The notes under the pieces were generated by a model, which saw only the letters and a list, made by a program, of their open reading frames with translations, was not told the DNA's origin and made no database searches. Shown in pieces: positions 23,274 to 33,123 of a DNA stretch of 64,000 nt (position 1 is its first letter; each line of letters starts with the position of its first letter). The stretch covers positions 1 through 64,000 of the forward strand of contig DF239171.1 of the NCBI GenBank assembly GCA_000507305.1, in the 5' to 3' direction. Source of the DNA: Breviolum minutum Mf 1.05b.01. Taxonomy: Eukaryota > Sar > Dinophyceae > Suessiales > Symbiodiniaceae. The translations under genes and the position numbers were made by a program.

Positions 23274-24489
23274 AGACCTTGTTTGTTTGCCTGGTTGATA
23301 TCATCAAAATTTGACGCATTGGGTCCTGTGGACATTGGACTCTCCAGTTGAGAGTCCTATGAAACCTTCTGGTAAAAATGGGGCCCATCTCTCCATCTCA
23401 ACTGGCTAGCCAAATGCCCGAAGCCATCAACGTCGCATGTAATTTTCCTTTGTATCCTATACAAGGTTTGATGCTTGATTGAACAATCTGAAAAACACTG
23501 GAATGAGCAAACATATTCATGTATGCACCTCTTAAAGATGGATTCATTTAAGTCTTTAAAAAAAGATTTACATTTAAGCCCTCACTAAATCCTATATTCA
23601 CAAACCACCCGACGTAGGTGTTTCTTTATTTCACCACTGGTCACCCAAACCGGTGTTTCTTTTTGACAGGGACTAAAAACAACAACCCCCAACGAGGCTT
23701 CCAAGAAACTGTGGATGCACCAACTTTTGTGTGGCTATTGGCTGTTTCGCCTCGGTCGGTATCATAGGTGATCAACCTGCCCCCATGAATTATGGGATTT
23801 TGTGGAATCCTTTTTTTGTGGGAAGAAAGAATGATTGATGTGATTCGGTAATTTTTTGTCTTAAAGTGGCTTGTCTTGAGGAAAAGTCAAGATTTTGGTA
23901 GCTGTTTGTGGTGAAGGTTTGATACCGCAATATATCCTGTTTCAGGTTTCAGAATTGTGGATTCCCTGGAAAAATGAAAGAAAAAAATGGTACTTGTAAG
24001 TGAAGATATCCTTGAACAAATTATGCATATATAGATGAGCCGATAGATTTTATACTTTAGATATATTTACTCATACCATCCATGTATGATGTATTTACCC
24101 ACATTTCGTTGTGTTTAGTGGTAAAATATAAATGTACGACAGTAGGTAGATATACTGCTATGGGTTTGAGATGATTTAGAAGTGTTTAGGCGCAGTGTGA
24201 CACATTATCTCTTTGGTTCCCTACTAAATCTTCCCAGGATGTATCATGGTAAGATGCTCCTCCCGTCATCTGAGAATTTGAGGTATAAGAAAATAAAGCA
24301 TCGAAGATACAGGTAGCTGGAAATAAATTGTGTTCCAAGTAAATACCATACAATTTAGGTCCCTACCATAAGTAGGGTCATAACCCCAGCTACCCATTTT
24401 AAAGGCCATTTGCAGGGGCCCCATATAACCCTACTTATATCTGGAAACCGGGCCCACCTCGTAGACATTGACTTTTCCTTCCTAGTTAT

Positions 24490-24611
24490 ATACCCTCCCT
24501 GAAACTAGCAGTTCGCCCCTGAACATCAATGGTTGGAAGATGATGCATTTCCTTTTGGGGCCCTCGGCCTCTTTTCAGGTGCTTTTTGCTGTCAGTTTCA
24601 GGGAGGGTTGT
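24490..24611. mobile_element. family D Stowaway-like element
   Basis: TACCCTCCCTGAAACTAGCA to GTCAGTTTCAGGGAGGGT. Confidence 0.93.
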
Positions 24612-24644
24612 CATCTTAGATTTTTGTCAAAGCCAAAAGCATAC

Positions 24645-24900
24645 CTCCAAAACCTCCAAAACCGCACCGGGCATTCCAACCAATACTTTGGCAGGCATTG
24701 GGTTCCGATACTGGCGCGAGAACAAAACTCCCGGCAGTTTTCCATGGGGTTTTCTCCATGGGAGGTTTGGACCCATTAAAAAAATAGAACCTCCAACCAT
24801 CCACCAGAGCCGAAAGGCACTCAAATTTCCAGTTTGCGAAGACTTCATTTGGTGCATTTTTTTTGTTGTGAACGCACTTCATCAGTGCAATGCAAGATGC
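24645..24900 (-). CDS. candidate exon, 85 codons
   Basis: The longest continuous splice-bounded frame on this strand, from CACGTGAG|GCA to TTTTGGAG|GTATGC. It begins ASCIALMKCVHNKKNAPNEV, has an aromatic, tryptophan-rich middle (WKFECLSALVDGWRFYFF) and ends GWNARCGFGGFG. Cysteines and glycines suggest an extracellular or zinc-binding domain, but none is recognised. Confidence 0.6.
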
Positions 24901-25054
24901 CTCACGTGACATAGGCTATGAAATCTGTGACTCATACAAGCCAATTATATACTCGGAATACGTTTGTTGCCTCACTTTTTGACTATAGGGATTTTTGCAC
25001 TAAACCTGAAACTAGAAAGGTCATTTTTGGGATACAAGGGATGATTTTCCTTAC

Positions 25055-25159
25055 TCAACTGACATTTTCCAATTTGTGTTCGCCGCCACGAACTGGTTCC
25101 TTCGACAAAGAAAAACATCCTGCCACCAAGTCTTTGGATTGGTTCGGTACCATAGCTGG
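25055..25159 (-). CDS. candidate exon (SYGTEPIQRLGGRMFFFVEG...)
   Basis: One hundred and five bases from GATTTTCCAG|CC to CAGTTGA|GTAAGG, a strong donor. The phase-1 join to 25307 is open throughout. An alternative acceptor GGTGGCAG|GAT inside gives another open frame (DVFLCRRNQF). Unassigned. Confidence 0.5.
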   Translation of the reverse strand, partial: PAMVPNQSKDLVAGCFSLSKEPVRGGEHKLENVS

Positions 25160-25190
25160 CTGGAAAATCACCGCCTTTTCCGGGAAATAA

Positions 25191-25305
25191 TGTTGATGGT
25201 TCAGAAACCCCAAACAACCACCTGGGATGTATAAAACCCTGTAAATAATGGTAGATCAACTGCCTAACTCAACTGATTAGCAGGATTTCTGAACCATCAA
25301 CAGTA
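25191..25305. mobile_element. family B element forming most of a candidate intron
   Basis: TGTTGATGGTTCAGAAA to TTTCTGAACCATCAACAGTA; lies between candidate exons 25055-25159 and 25307-25359. Confidence 0.92.
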
Positions 25306-25306
25306 C

Positions 25307-25359
25307 CATCAAAATTCGGTGGATTTTCCAGCTGGCAAAAAGTTTCCGGAAGCGTTTTC
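25307..25359 (-). CDS. candidate exon abutting a family B element (KTLPETFCQLENPPNFD)
   Basis: Fifty-three bases from ATTCCAAG|G AAA to TTTGATG|GTACTG. The donor GT and following bases are the terminal sequence of a family B element. It joins in frame to 25159 across a 147-bp intron made almost entirely of that element. Confidence 0.52.
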
Positions 25360-25438
25360 CTTGGAATGGTACATAATTTTGTTGCATGGAGACCCCATGA
25401 CATCATACTATTTCTCTGCATGGAACAGTTCTTCAATT

Positions 25439-25530
25439 CTGGGTCATTTTAGCGCTGCATGTCAGCATTCGCATTCCCTTAGATTCACAGATTTTGAAGA
25501 AACAAAAATCAAGGAAATGCTCCATGTATC
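25439..25530 (-). CDS. candidate exon (YMEHFLDFCFFKICESKGMR...)
   Basis: Thirty codons after ATCACCAG|GA, in phase with 25834. The 3' limit is arbitrary (last AG before the stop), because no clear donor is seen. The plus strand is also open across this block. Confidence 0.42.
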
Positions 25531-25833
25531 CTGGTGATAGATGAGAATTCCCAAGACTCTATATACTGAGGGGAGAAGAAATCCTGCACCAGTTGATCTG
25601 GTGAATATCTGTCACCAGTTGCATGATAGTGTCCATCAGTAATTCTACTTCCTAGGAATGGTTAGGAAAATGACGTTCCTGTTAGAATGGTTGCTGCAAT
25701 GTTAGTTTTTTGAAGGAATTGTGAGATGGTGCAGCCATCTGTTTGAGGGAAATGTTAGAGGGTGCAGCCCCCTTTTGCCGTATCTCTCCACAAACGACTA
25801 TGCAAAATGTCTTTAGAAAGCTGCAAAACCTAC

Positions 25834-25906
25834 TTTCCTCGAGAGCTGGTGGTTCATCACCACTTATAACTACCCCAAAATGTTGGACACTTCCCCAAAA
25901 ATATCC
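25834..25906 (-). CDS. candidate exon (GYFWGSVQHFGVVISGDEPP...)
   Basis: Twenty-four codons plus one base from TTATCCCAG|GGA to GAGGAAA|GTAGG. The phase-1 end joins in frame to the exon at 25530, giving ALEERYMEHFLDF. Unassigned. Confidence 0.52.
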
Positions 25907-26003
25907 CTGGGATAATAGATGGTCATCAAACCCAACTGTAGGGGTGGGTTAATATATACCTATTCTATTAGATATCCATTGTCACGAAGCTCACCAAGCT
26001 CAC

Positions 26004-26061
26004 TGCGGGTCGACCACAACTTAAAACAGCCAGGCCCACGTTTGAAGATAGAAGAATTGGC
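26004..26061 (-). CDS. candidate exon (SSIFKRGPGCFKLWSTR)
   Basis: Nineteen codons plus one base from CTCTGAAG|GCC to CCCGCA|GTGAGC. GC-rich islet; unassigned; its phase does not join directly to 25906. Confidence 0.45.
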
Positions 26062-26275
26062 CTTCAGAGCTCTGATGAATCTTTGGGGTGACAAAAACTG
26101 ACACAAAAAGTCATGCAAAAGTCATGCAATTCATGTATATGTATATATGTATATGTATATATATATAGAGATATTGCAAAGGTATGAGATGCATTTAACA
26201 GCAAGCCAACAAGGCCCTTTACTGTCAATAGTCTTAGTTGTAGTTGTTCGAATAACTTCAGGCGACATTATATCC

Positions 26276-26370
26276 GTGGCATCCATGTATGGCATATCTA
26301 CCCACAGTTACCATTAAAAGAAGTCAACCAAATGTAGACAAATATTCCAGTCCCATGGATGGTATGGGAT
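26276..26370. mobile_element. family C MITE-like element
   Basis: GCATCCATGTATGGCATATC to CCATGGATGGTATGGGA. Confidence 0.85.
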
Positions 26371-26656
26371 ATACATCCCTGAGACGGGACATCAAGAGGT
26401 CATACTTTGTCAGTGAACGGCTGGGAACGCACTGCTGTTAAGTCCAATTCTTAAAATCCTACGTAATGAAGAGTCGTCTTGTTGCTACCGACTGCCCCCA
26501 CATGTTGTATCCAAATTGCTTGAGGTTCTCAAGTGAGCCACAAAACAATCCCTTACCTCCCTTACCCCACCTCAAACGAGCTCTAATATAGCTATATAGC
26601 TATAACAATCATTACAAACCAAGGATACTTTGACATCTAGATCCAAACAAACTTGC

Positions 26657-26729
26657 CTTTCAGTGGTGTTTCCTCAATGATTCTGACCGATTCGAATCCA
26701 GCAACCGGTGAAATCAAGTTGGTGATACA
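26657..26729 (-). CDS. candidate exon (LISPVAGFESVRIIEETPLK)
   Basis: Twenty-four codons plus one base, from GTTTCCAG|TGT to CTGAAAG|GCAAGT, a classic GC donor context. Protein-like composition; unassigned. Confidence 0.48.
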
Positions 26730-27066
26730 CTGGAAACAACTAACATTTAACCTAGAAATGCCTAGAAAAGTACCACAGTACATATCTAACAGGTATACTT
26801 AATATGTATCAAAGGCACATGATACCCGCATATCTTTAAAAGAAACATCGACTCTTGCAAGAATAAAATGAATCATAAATGAATCCTATACTATCAAATT
26901 GCTTCATTCTTGATGTTCTGTTGTGGAGTGGAGATACGCCATGCAAGAATTAACAGCTGGAATGGCTGGAACCCAAAAATGGAAGTGGATGGAAGAGAAT
27001 TTTCCTTTTCAAGTGGGTGATTTTTAGATTTTAGCCGTTAATTATCTAAGAGGTGTACGATAAACT

Positions 27067-27151
27067 ATATGCTCCATGTATGGAGTATTTACCTACATTT
27101 GCCTTAAATTTATGGTAAATGTAGGTGAATATACCGTACCTGGAGCATTTG
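27067..27151. mobile_element. family C MITE-like element
   Basis: TGCTCCATGTATGGAGTATT ... AATATACCGTACCTGGAGCA. Confidence 0.9.
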
Positions 27152-27456
27152 GGCATGGGGAAAACAAGTTTTTCACGTTTTTTTTTTTTCACGCCTGTGC
27201 TGTGCCTGCGCCGCGGGTCGTGCTCGAGCATCCAAGTGCGGCCTCAGATGGCAGTTTTGCCGGGTTATTACCCATAGAATCCATGTATCTGGGCAATTTA
27301 TTATGAATCCTCCAACCTGAATTTAAGGCCATTTTGGGTAGGATTCCCTTACTAAACTACCTTTTGGGGTGACCTCGGCTGAAGTCGCTATAAATTGCCT
27401 AGATGTATGGCATCTTTACCCACATTTATCATAAATTCATAAATCCTATGGCTTAC

Positions 27457-27630
27457 AATGAGGATTGATAAAAGCAGTGTGTACATGAACAATTTCAACA
27501 TGTTCCATCTCAAATATCTGTCATGAGGTGAACATAGCCAAAAAAAACGAAAAACGGTGAAGAAAAGCCTGGAGGTCTGCCTCTGCCTTGCAGCCTCCTG
27601 GCATGGATCGACCTTCAGCCTGAAAATTGC
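27457..27630 (-). CDS. candidate exon with membrane segment, 58 codons
   Basis: Phase 0 from CAAAGCAAG|GCA to CTCATT|GTAAGCC, a textbook donor. It begins AIFRLKVDPCQEAARQRQTS, then continues hydrophobic (RLFFTVFRFFWL) and ends with MLKLFMYTLLLSILI, a likely transmembrane helix. It may belong to the same membrane protein as the channel exon at 4859, but that link is inference. Confidence 0.6.
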
Positions 27631-28055
27631 CTTGCTTTGGAAGGAAAATGGGTGAAGAAAGGTTGGTAAGAGTTGCAAATTTTGAAAAAGGGCACTTGAA
27701 GCAACTACACCCCGGAAAATGAATGGCTGGAACACGTCCTCATGGAGGTGGATGGTTCAGATGATTTTCCTTTTCGATTGGGTGATTTGTTAGGTGCCAT
27801 GTTAATTTTCAGGGGTGTAAATCAGGTAAATGGCATTTTTTGGAGACACTTTTGTTTTGCACAAATGGTGGTTTTTACTGATTGATGGTAGTATCCATGC
27901 AAATCATGGTATGTCTTTTGCCGATCCATGAACTTGTTGATTTTTCTGGTAAATGACAGCAGTAGGTAATATATATTTTTTCATCCCATCCTATGAACAG
28001 GAATCAAATGATCATTGTTTTTTCCAGTCCCAAGTCCCAAATCGCTTTTGGGAAC

Positions 28056-28172
28056 CTTCTCCACAGCTACATCTCCCCCAACAGAATGGCTTTGAAGCTT
28101 AACCAAAACCTCACTCCTTTTCCCACTTGAAAACACTTGACTAAGATGAGCTTGGAAACGTGGCAATAGCTC
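28056..28172 (-). CDS. candidate exon downstream of an element-filled intron
   Basis: Thirty-nine codons, phase 0, beginning ELLPRFQAHLSQVFSSGKRS, from TAGCTAAG|GAG to GAGAAG|GTTCCC. The intron separating it from 28418 is 245 bp, of which 214 bp are one family D hairpin. Hydrophilic and probably helical; no family recognised. Confidence 0.55.
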
Positions 28173-28202
28173 CTTAGCTAGCTATTATACAAGTATTTTA
28201 GA

Positions 28203-28416
28203 TACCCTCCCTGAAACGAAGCCAGCGAGGTTGCCCCTGAACAATGGCCGGGCCCCAAAAGGAACGTCATCTTCCAACTATTGATTTTCAACTGATTTTC
28301 ACGGGCGATTTGTTGTTTTCAGGTGGTTTTTTCGGAGACGTCTTCCCGGCTTCCTTTGGGGTAACAAAAAGGCTTATTTTTGAGGGGCGAAAAATCCTGG
28401 CGTTTTAGGGAGGGTA
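28203..28416. mobile_element. family D element forming most of a candidate intron
   Basis: TACCCTCCCTGAAACG to CGTTTTAGGGAGGGTA; fills 214 of 245 bp between candidate exons. Confidence 0.88.
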
Positions 28417-28417
28417 C

Positions 28418-28507
28418 CCTAAAACCCCGATCATCGCTCCGAAAAACCATCGCTATATTTCCGTTCGCACCAGTTGAACTGACACCCTGAAATCTAACAT
28501 GGATCAC
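28418..28507 (-). CDS. candidate exon upstream of an element-filled intron
   Basis: Thirty codons, phase 0, reading VIHVRFQGVSSTGANGNIAM at its start, from AATTTTCAG|GTG to TTTAGG|GTACCC. The donor GT abuts the TA that begins a family D element. It joins in frame to the exon at 28172. Unassigned. Confidence 0.55.
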
Positions 28508-28757
28508 CTGAAAATTTTGCAAAGCCTGGAAGTTTGGAGATGAACCGGATTTGGAAACCCATCCCTTTTCAGGTTCGAGCTGTTAAACTTTGGGGGTGTT
28601 TTTTGAACCCCAGCTCTCTGAGATTGAAACTGAGATTGTCCATATCTCAAACAACCTTGATGCCTGGGACAGCCGAGTTCAGAGTTGCCTTTTTCTTCGT
28701 CGAAAAAACAAATCCGGTAAAGACTAAACGGACAGAATCAACGAAAACTAAGTTTTG

Positions 28758-28946
28758 TGGTGTTTCACCAACCCATTTGAAAAATATGCGCAACCCTAAG
28801 GATCTTGGACCCTCCAATGGAAGGGTATGAAACTGAAAAGCAGGGGTAGGGTCCTCAAAATAGGCACTTTTGAGGGTCCAATGATCCTTAGGGAAGTCAA
28901 ATTGGATTATCTTTTCAGGTAGGGGCAAAAATGGAAAATATAGATA
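28758..28946. mobile_element. family A element interrupted by family H
   Basis: Two halves (GTGGTGTTTCACCAACCC... and AAGTCAAATTGGATTATC...) separated by a complete H element at 28794-28893. Confidence 0.88.
28794..28893. mobile_element. family H element nested in family A
   Basis: CCCTAAGGATCTTGGACCC to GGTCCAATGATCCTTAGGG; flanked by AA on both sides. Confidence 0.94.
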
Positions 28947-29246
28947 CCTAGAAAACTTCCAATTTATTGGCGATTGATTTCCGAGGGTTCATCCTACCAG
29001 ATCACAAGAAAAAACACGTGCGCTAGTGGACAATATCGATATGACACCAATAAATCGAAAACGTCACTAAGAGAATAATTTAAGAACCCCTTATACTACA
29101 AATCAACAAAACATATATGTACAGTATACATTATGGACCTTTCGTGGCTGAAAAGGTACACAAGACAAAAAAAAACTCAAACAACGAATGACACGAATAA
29201 TTGGAATAGTCATGTCGACCAACATATGCAGTTCAGAGGCTCATGC

Positions 29247-29308
29247 CCCGAATTGTTCAACGGCCATGAGTTCACTACATAGATCATAAGCTGATATTAT
29301 GAGGTATC
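29247..29308 (-). CDS. candidate exon (YLIISAYDLCSELMAVEQFG)
   Basis: Sixty-two bases from CCCCTAG|GA to TTCGGG|GCATGA. Hydrophobic amino half followed by an amphipathic helix-like half. The GC donor lacks the usual preceding AG. Unassigned. Confidence 0.42.
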
Positions 29309-29508
29309 CTAGGGGACCATGGCTCATATGGAATCATGAAAATCAAATACCCAGATATCATATGCTATTCTGTAATGCTTAGAAACAAACCATTAAGAGA
29401 TTTAATTTAATTTGTCTGAAGAGATATCAGGCATGCGGGTTGAAGAAAAAAACACCTGCCAACCCAAGAGATGAAATTAATAAGTAATAACATGTACAGC
29501 TCCATCAG

Positions 29509-29616
29509 TACTGTTGATGGAAGAAATCCTGCACCAGTTGAGGTTGAGTTTAACCCACGATTCACAAGATTTTATACATCCCGGGTGGTTGTTTGGGATT
29601 TCTTCCATCAACAGTA
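29509..29616. mobile_element. family B MITE-like element
   Basis: TACTGTTGATGGAAGAAATC to GATTTCTTCCATCAACAGTA; perfect termini. Confidence 0.95.
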
Positions 29617-29687
29617 GTATCGATAATGTATCGATAGAGTCTCTGAGATTTCTAGGGTATATCTCTGGTGATTTGCAATTGTATTCC

Positions 29688-29780
29688 CATAGCATCCGTG
29701 TATGGTATATTTACCTACATCTCCCATCTAAATTCACCAAATGTGGGTAAAAAACAAACCATACATGGATGGTATGGGAT
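29688..29780. mobile_element. family C MITE-like element
   Basis: CCCATAGCATCCGTGTATGG to CATACATGGATGGTATGGG. Confidence 0.9.
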
Positions 29781-29835
29781 TGTATCCCTTGTACTTCGAA
29801 CCTTGATCAACTTAGACCCGGATTGTGCCGCTGCT

Positions 29836-30006
29836 TGCTGGGAGGATCATCTCAGGACGGACGGGTACGTGGCTAATAACCATGGTAATCGTTGTTGTCC
29901 CCTCAGGATCGGCAACATGGGACCCCTTCCAACTGGCCGAACTTCATGGCTTATGAATGGGGGTAATCCTAACCACCTACGTCCGTCCTAAGAGGGATGA
30001 TCCTCA
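29836..30006. mobile_element. family G MITE-like element
   Basis: GGGAGGATCATCTCAGGACG to GTCCTAAGAGGGATGATCCTC-type end. Confidence 0.87.
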
Positions 30007-30072
30007 GTTTGAATGAATCAAGTCATCATCAAAGGCATATTGCATATTTTTTTCCTCCTCCCCCAAAAAAGG

Positions 30073-30187
30073 CATATGGGGGTTTCCTAAAATGGTGGGT
30101 TTCCCCAACAAACCCATGGGTTTTCCTACTAAAAATGATCAGCACTTGGGGTGTCTTGGGGGTACCCCCATTTCAGGAAACACCCAA
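30073..30187. mobile_element. family J MITE-like element
   Basis: ATGGGGGTTTCCTAAAATGG to CATTTCAGGAAACACCCA. Confidence 0.93.
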
Positions 30188-30208
30188 ATCTCAAGCCTCC
30201 ATTTCTAC

Positions 30209-30243
30209 CCTGCCGGTGATTTTGAGGATTCGGTTCCGGGGTT
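30209..30243 (-). CDS. candidate small exon (NPGTESSKSPA)
   Basis: Thirty-five bases from GCTAAAG|AAC to GGCAGG|GTAGAA. Hydrophilic and serine-rich, with a GT donor. The acceptor lacks the AG|G rule of the verified exons, so it is tentative. Confidence 0.35.
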
Positions 30244-30312
30244 CTTTAGCTCAATTTAGGAAAAATACATACTCCGTTCATCCCTCCCCCACTGTCATAT
30301 AGTAATATATGT

Positions 30313-30425
30313 TGGGTCTACCCCCCACCCAGGATGCCAGTCACAAATGAAGGTTTATAGGGATTTCCTACTAAAAATGGAATAACCCTGGTGGTGACTG
30401 TTACTGGTTGGGGGGTAGTTCCAAC
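30313..30425. mobile_element. family L MITE-like element
   Basis: TTGGGTCTACCCCCCACCCA to TGGTTGGGGGGTAGTTCCAA. Confidence 0.92.
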
Positions 30426-30428
30426 AAA

Positions 30429-30541
30429 TATGGATGTTTCCAAAAATAGAGGAAAACCACCAAAATGGATGGGTTTATAATGGAAAACCCTATTAGAATA
30501 TGGATGATTTGGGGACGCCCATTATTTTTGGAAACACCCAA
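30429..30541. mobile_element. family I MITE-like element
   Basis: TGGATGTTTCCAAAAATAG to TATTTTTGGAAACACCCA. Confidence 0.9.
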
Positions 30542-30650
30542 AAAAAGGCTAATAGGGTCCATTTCCTCCCACGTCTCGTTGATCCAAGTGACATTTTTGT
30601 TCCAACCACCCAAAAAACTAGTCCACCCACGAAAGGTCACGGTGTTTCAC

Positions 30651-30682
30651 CGAGGGGTTTCGCACCGGTGACCACCTTCGAC
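30651..30682 (-). CDS. candidate small exon (VEGGHRCETPR)
   Basis: Thirty-two bases, GC-rich, from CTTGCGAG|GTC to CCTCG|GTGAAA. Splice-like borders on the minus strand only; the protein is too short to identify. Confidence 0.4.
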
Positions 30683-30715
30683 CTCGCAAGGCAAACGGCA
30701 CCAGTTGATTCGTCA

Positions 30716-30815
30716 CTTAGGGCTTCAACCCGTTTGAAAAATATGCTCGTCAAATTGGATCATTTCCCGGAGGTAGGAGTGAAACGAAAAAATACTTGAA
30801 ACCACCACCTAGTTG
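30716..30815. mobile_element. family A MITE-like element
   Basis: CACTTAGGGCTTCAACCC to GAAACCACCACCTAG. Confidence 0.85.
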
Positions 30816-30982
30816 ACAAACTTAAATGAATTTAAAAACCCACAAGATTAACATTCCTGGTTCACCTATACAAATCACCCATGAAAAGACAGGAAAATGA
30901 TCTTGAACCGTTCACCTCCATGAGGACATGTTCCAGGCGTGAAAATCTTCAGGGGTCTTTTTCGAAGCCAAGAGTTGAAGGC

Positions 30983-31030
30983 CTGTAGGAGTTTTAACCA
31001 AAAAATAACTCCCACCAAGGAGGTCCTAGC
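30983..31030 (-). CDS. candidate exon with membrane segment (ARTSLVGVIFWLKLLQ)
   Basis: Sixteen codons, phase 0, from CAGTTTGAG|GCT to CTACAG|GCCTTC, a GC donor. The hydrophobic stretch SLVGVIFWLKLL could span a membrane and the open frame continues into basic residues. No family is recognised. Confidence 0.45.
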
Positions 31031-31591
31031 CTCAAACTGCGCAGGGGTGAATTTGGATCATCTTCACGATTTTTAGGTAGCTGAAAAATCTGCAAAGAAT
31101 AGAATATCCCCAATTTCCATAGGAAATACATCGACTCAATCCGGATCCATTTTCCCAATCAGCTATAGTTAGTTTACCGGAGTGTACCACCTTTTAGCCA
31201 TCAAAAATATGTGTCACCTGCTTCGACATGTCGTACTTCACACAAAAAACATACCCATTTTATAAAAAATCCTTTGACCTGAATTTCTTCATATGCTATT
31301 TAACATGAGCTTCCCTAATCCTATGTTACATATATACACAAACAACCCAAAACTGATGATGATTGTGATTGTGAACTCTTCCAACTTGCAAACTCACTTC
31401 AAAAACTTCGATGTCACATGTTCAAATTTGGACCCCCGAGCGGATCCCTATTAATGGATCGTTATACAGTAAACCCCCTGTAATAAATGGCCGCAAATAT
31501 CTAGTTAAGTTGGGCAACCTGGGGGGGTATTTCACCCTACTTATAGGGGCCTATATCTAACCCCCATTTACAACTGGTGACAAAACCCCAC

Positions 31592-31679
31592 CTTTGGGCT
31601 GTTGGAATCCCAAAACCGACTCTCCAGAATCTTGGCGTTCCCGAACTCCGAGAGGGATGAAGGGAAATTCGGTCCGGGG
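31592..31679 (-). CDS. candidate exon (PRTEFPFIPLGVRERQDSGE...)
   Basis: Twenty-nine codons plus one base from GACAAACGCAG|CCC to CCCAAAG|GTGGGG. The islet is GC-rich and its composition is protein-like. The acceptor is followed by C, not G. No family is recognised. Confidence 0.42.
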
Positions 31680-31751
31680 CTGCGTTTGTCAAACACACAA
31701 AACAAAACGGTGAGTTCAACGGTCTCGCTTTAAAATGCCCTTTTTGCTCCA

Positions 31752-32015
31752 TTCATGGGACTGGTATATATGTACCTACATTTTATGGCCTTTTTTTTGC
31801 ATAAATATGATGGTTTTCATGTAGGTAAAAGATTCCAAACCAGCATTTGGGGTGCTTTTTTGGTTCTGTACATAGCAAAAGAGGCTACTCAAAAGTACCT
31901 TGACCGAAAGGAAAGATGTTGGAAAAGATACGATGTGACTGGCATATACCTACATTTTGCTAACTTTTTATGGGTTTTCATGTAAGTAAATACATCAGTC
32001 CCATGGATCTTATGG
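31752..32015. mobile_element. two family C elements in tandem
   Basis: Copies at about 31752-31832 and 31935-32015 (ACTGGTATATATGTACC and ACTGGCATATACCTAC motifs). The DNA between them is open on the plus strand (AKEATQKYLDRKERC), significance unknown. Confidence 0.72.
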
Positions 32016-32040
32016 GAATTGATTTTTGGATTTCCTCTGC

Positions 32041-32121
32041 CTCTTTTGTTTTGTTTGATTCCCTCCAAAAAAAATGGTGCCAGAAATTTGTATCCCACTT
32101 CGTTATTGCCAGGGGTATCTC
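32041..32121 (-). CDS. possible IQUB-like exon (EIPLAITKWDTN...)
   Basis: Twenty-seven codons, phase 0, from CAGTGTAG|GAG to GAG|GCAGAG, a GC donor. PLAITKWDTN recalls the LxLxRWD motif near the IQUB carboxyl end, but the WSPWN motif expected next is not evident. The other strand is also open here. Confidence 0.42.
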
Positions 32122-32504
32122 CTACACTGATGCCACAGCACAAATTGATCAAACAGCACAAAACACATATTTTGAAATCTACTCAGATGCCATAATCAGA
32201 ATTGAGTGGTAGCTCCATCTATCGCTTTGCAGTACACCATTTGCAGGTATGTATATTTACCTATCCATTTACCGTAAAAATCGCCAAATGTATATAGGTA
32301 AACAAAAACCCTCCTGGGAACTAAAATATCCCCATTTAAAAGGCCTTGTTCAAGATGATTTTCCTTTTCCCCAGGTCAAATACGGACTCGAACGACTGGA
32401 ATTTCATGACTTCAGCAAACTTCAAGGATTCTGAGCCGAGAATTCGGACCGTCCGGTCAGATGTCCGGTCGATGATGTCCGTTTTGTTGTGTCCCACAAT
32501 TGGA

Positions 32505-32621
32505 ATGTCCCAGGAAGTTAGGATCAGTGGGTTATAACCCCAATACATCCCATTTATAAGTAGGTTATAACTTCATTTACTAACCTTTTACTAACTTCCT
32601 GTTCCTGGGACATCCAAGCAG
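32505..32621. mobile_element. family E MITE-like element
   Basis: TGTCCCAGGAAGTTAGGATC to CTTCCTGTTCCTGGGACATCC. Confidence 0.92.
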
Positions 32622-32850
32622 TTGTGCATGCTTTTTGGCACACTTGTTTCTTGAATCTCTAGTAAAAATTCATCCAAAAGTCTTTCAATCCGCTGATATA
32701 CGTCTTCTGCAAATAAAACATCAAGCCTTAAAACAAATCATCAAGGCATTCGAATCACACTCTCTTCCCACACCGACTGGCAGATTTTGACAGCCAACAA
32801 CCATGACCAACCCCGGAAAGTTGACTTCAGTCGCCAGGCGCATCACATTG

Positions 32851-32944
32851 CCATAGGATCCATGGGACTGGTATATTTACCTACACGAAACCCATGAATT
32901 TAAGCCAAATGTAGGTAAATATACCAGTCACATGGACGGTATGG
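32851..32944. mobile_element. family C MITE-like element
   Basis: CCATAGGATCCATGGGACTGG to CCAGTCACATGGACGGTATGG. Confidence 0.92.
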
Positions 32945-33123
32945 AATTGCGTTTTGTTTTCTACACATCCTGCGGGTGATACAAAGTGGAAGCTCACTCA
33001 ATTGGTTTATTGAGCTAAACTTCGCAAGTGAAACTGCCGTGTTTGAGTCATTTGGAGCAATGCTTTTTGTTGTATTAAGACCTTCTGAGAAAAGTGTAGC
33101 ATCTTCCAAAGATCTATCTCATC

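Noticed and set aside
23650..23770. GC-richer block with a CAG|GGA acceptor on plus and open frames on both strands
   Set aside because: Several frames on both strands are open and none joins to a neighbour, so strand and frame cannot be decided.
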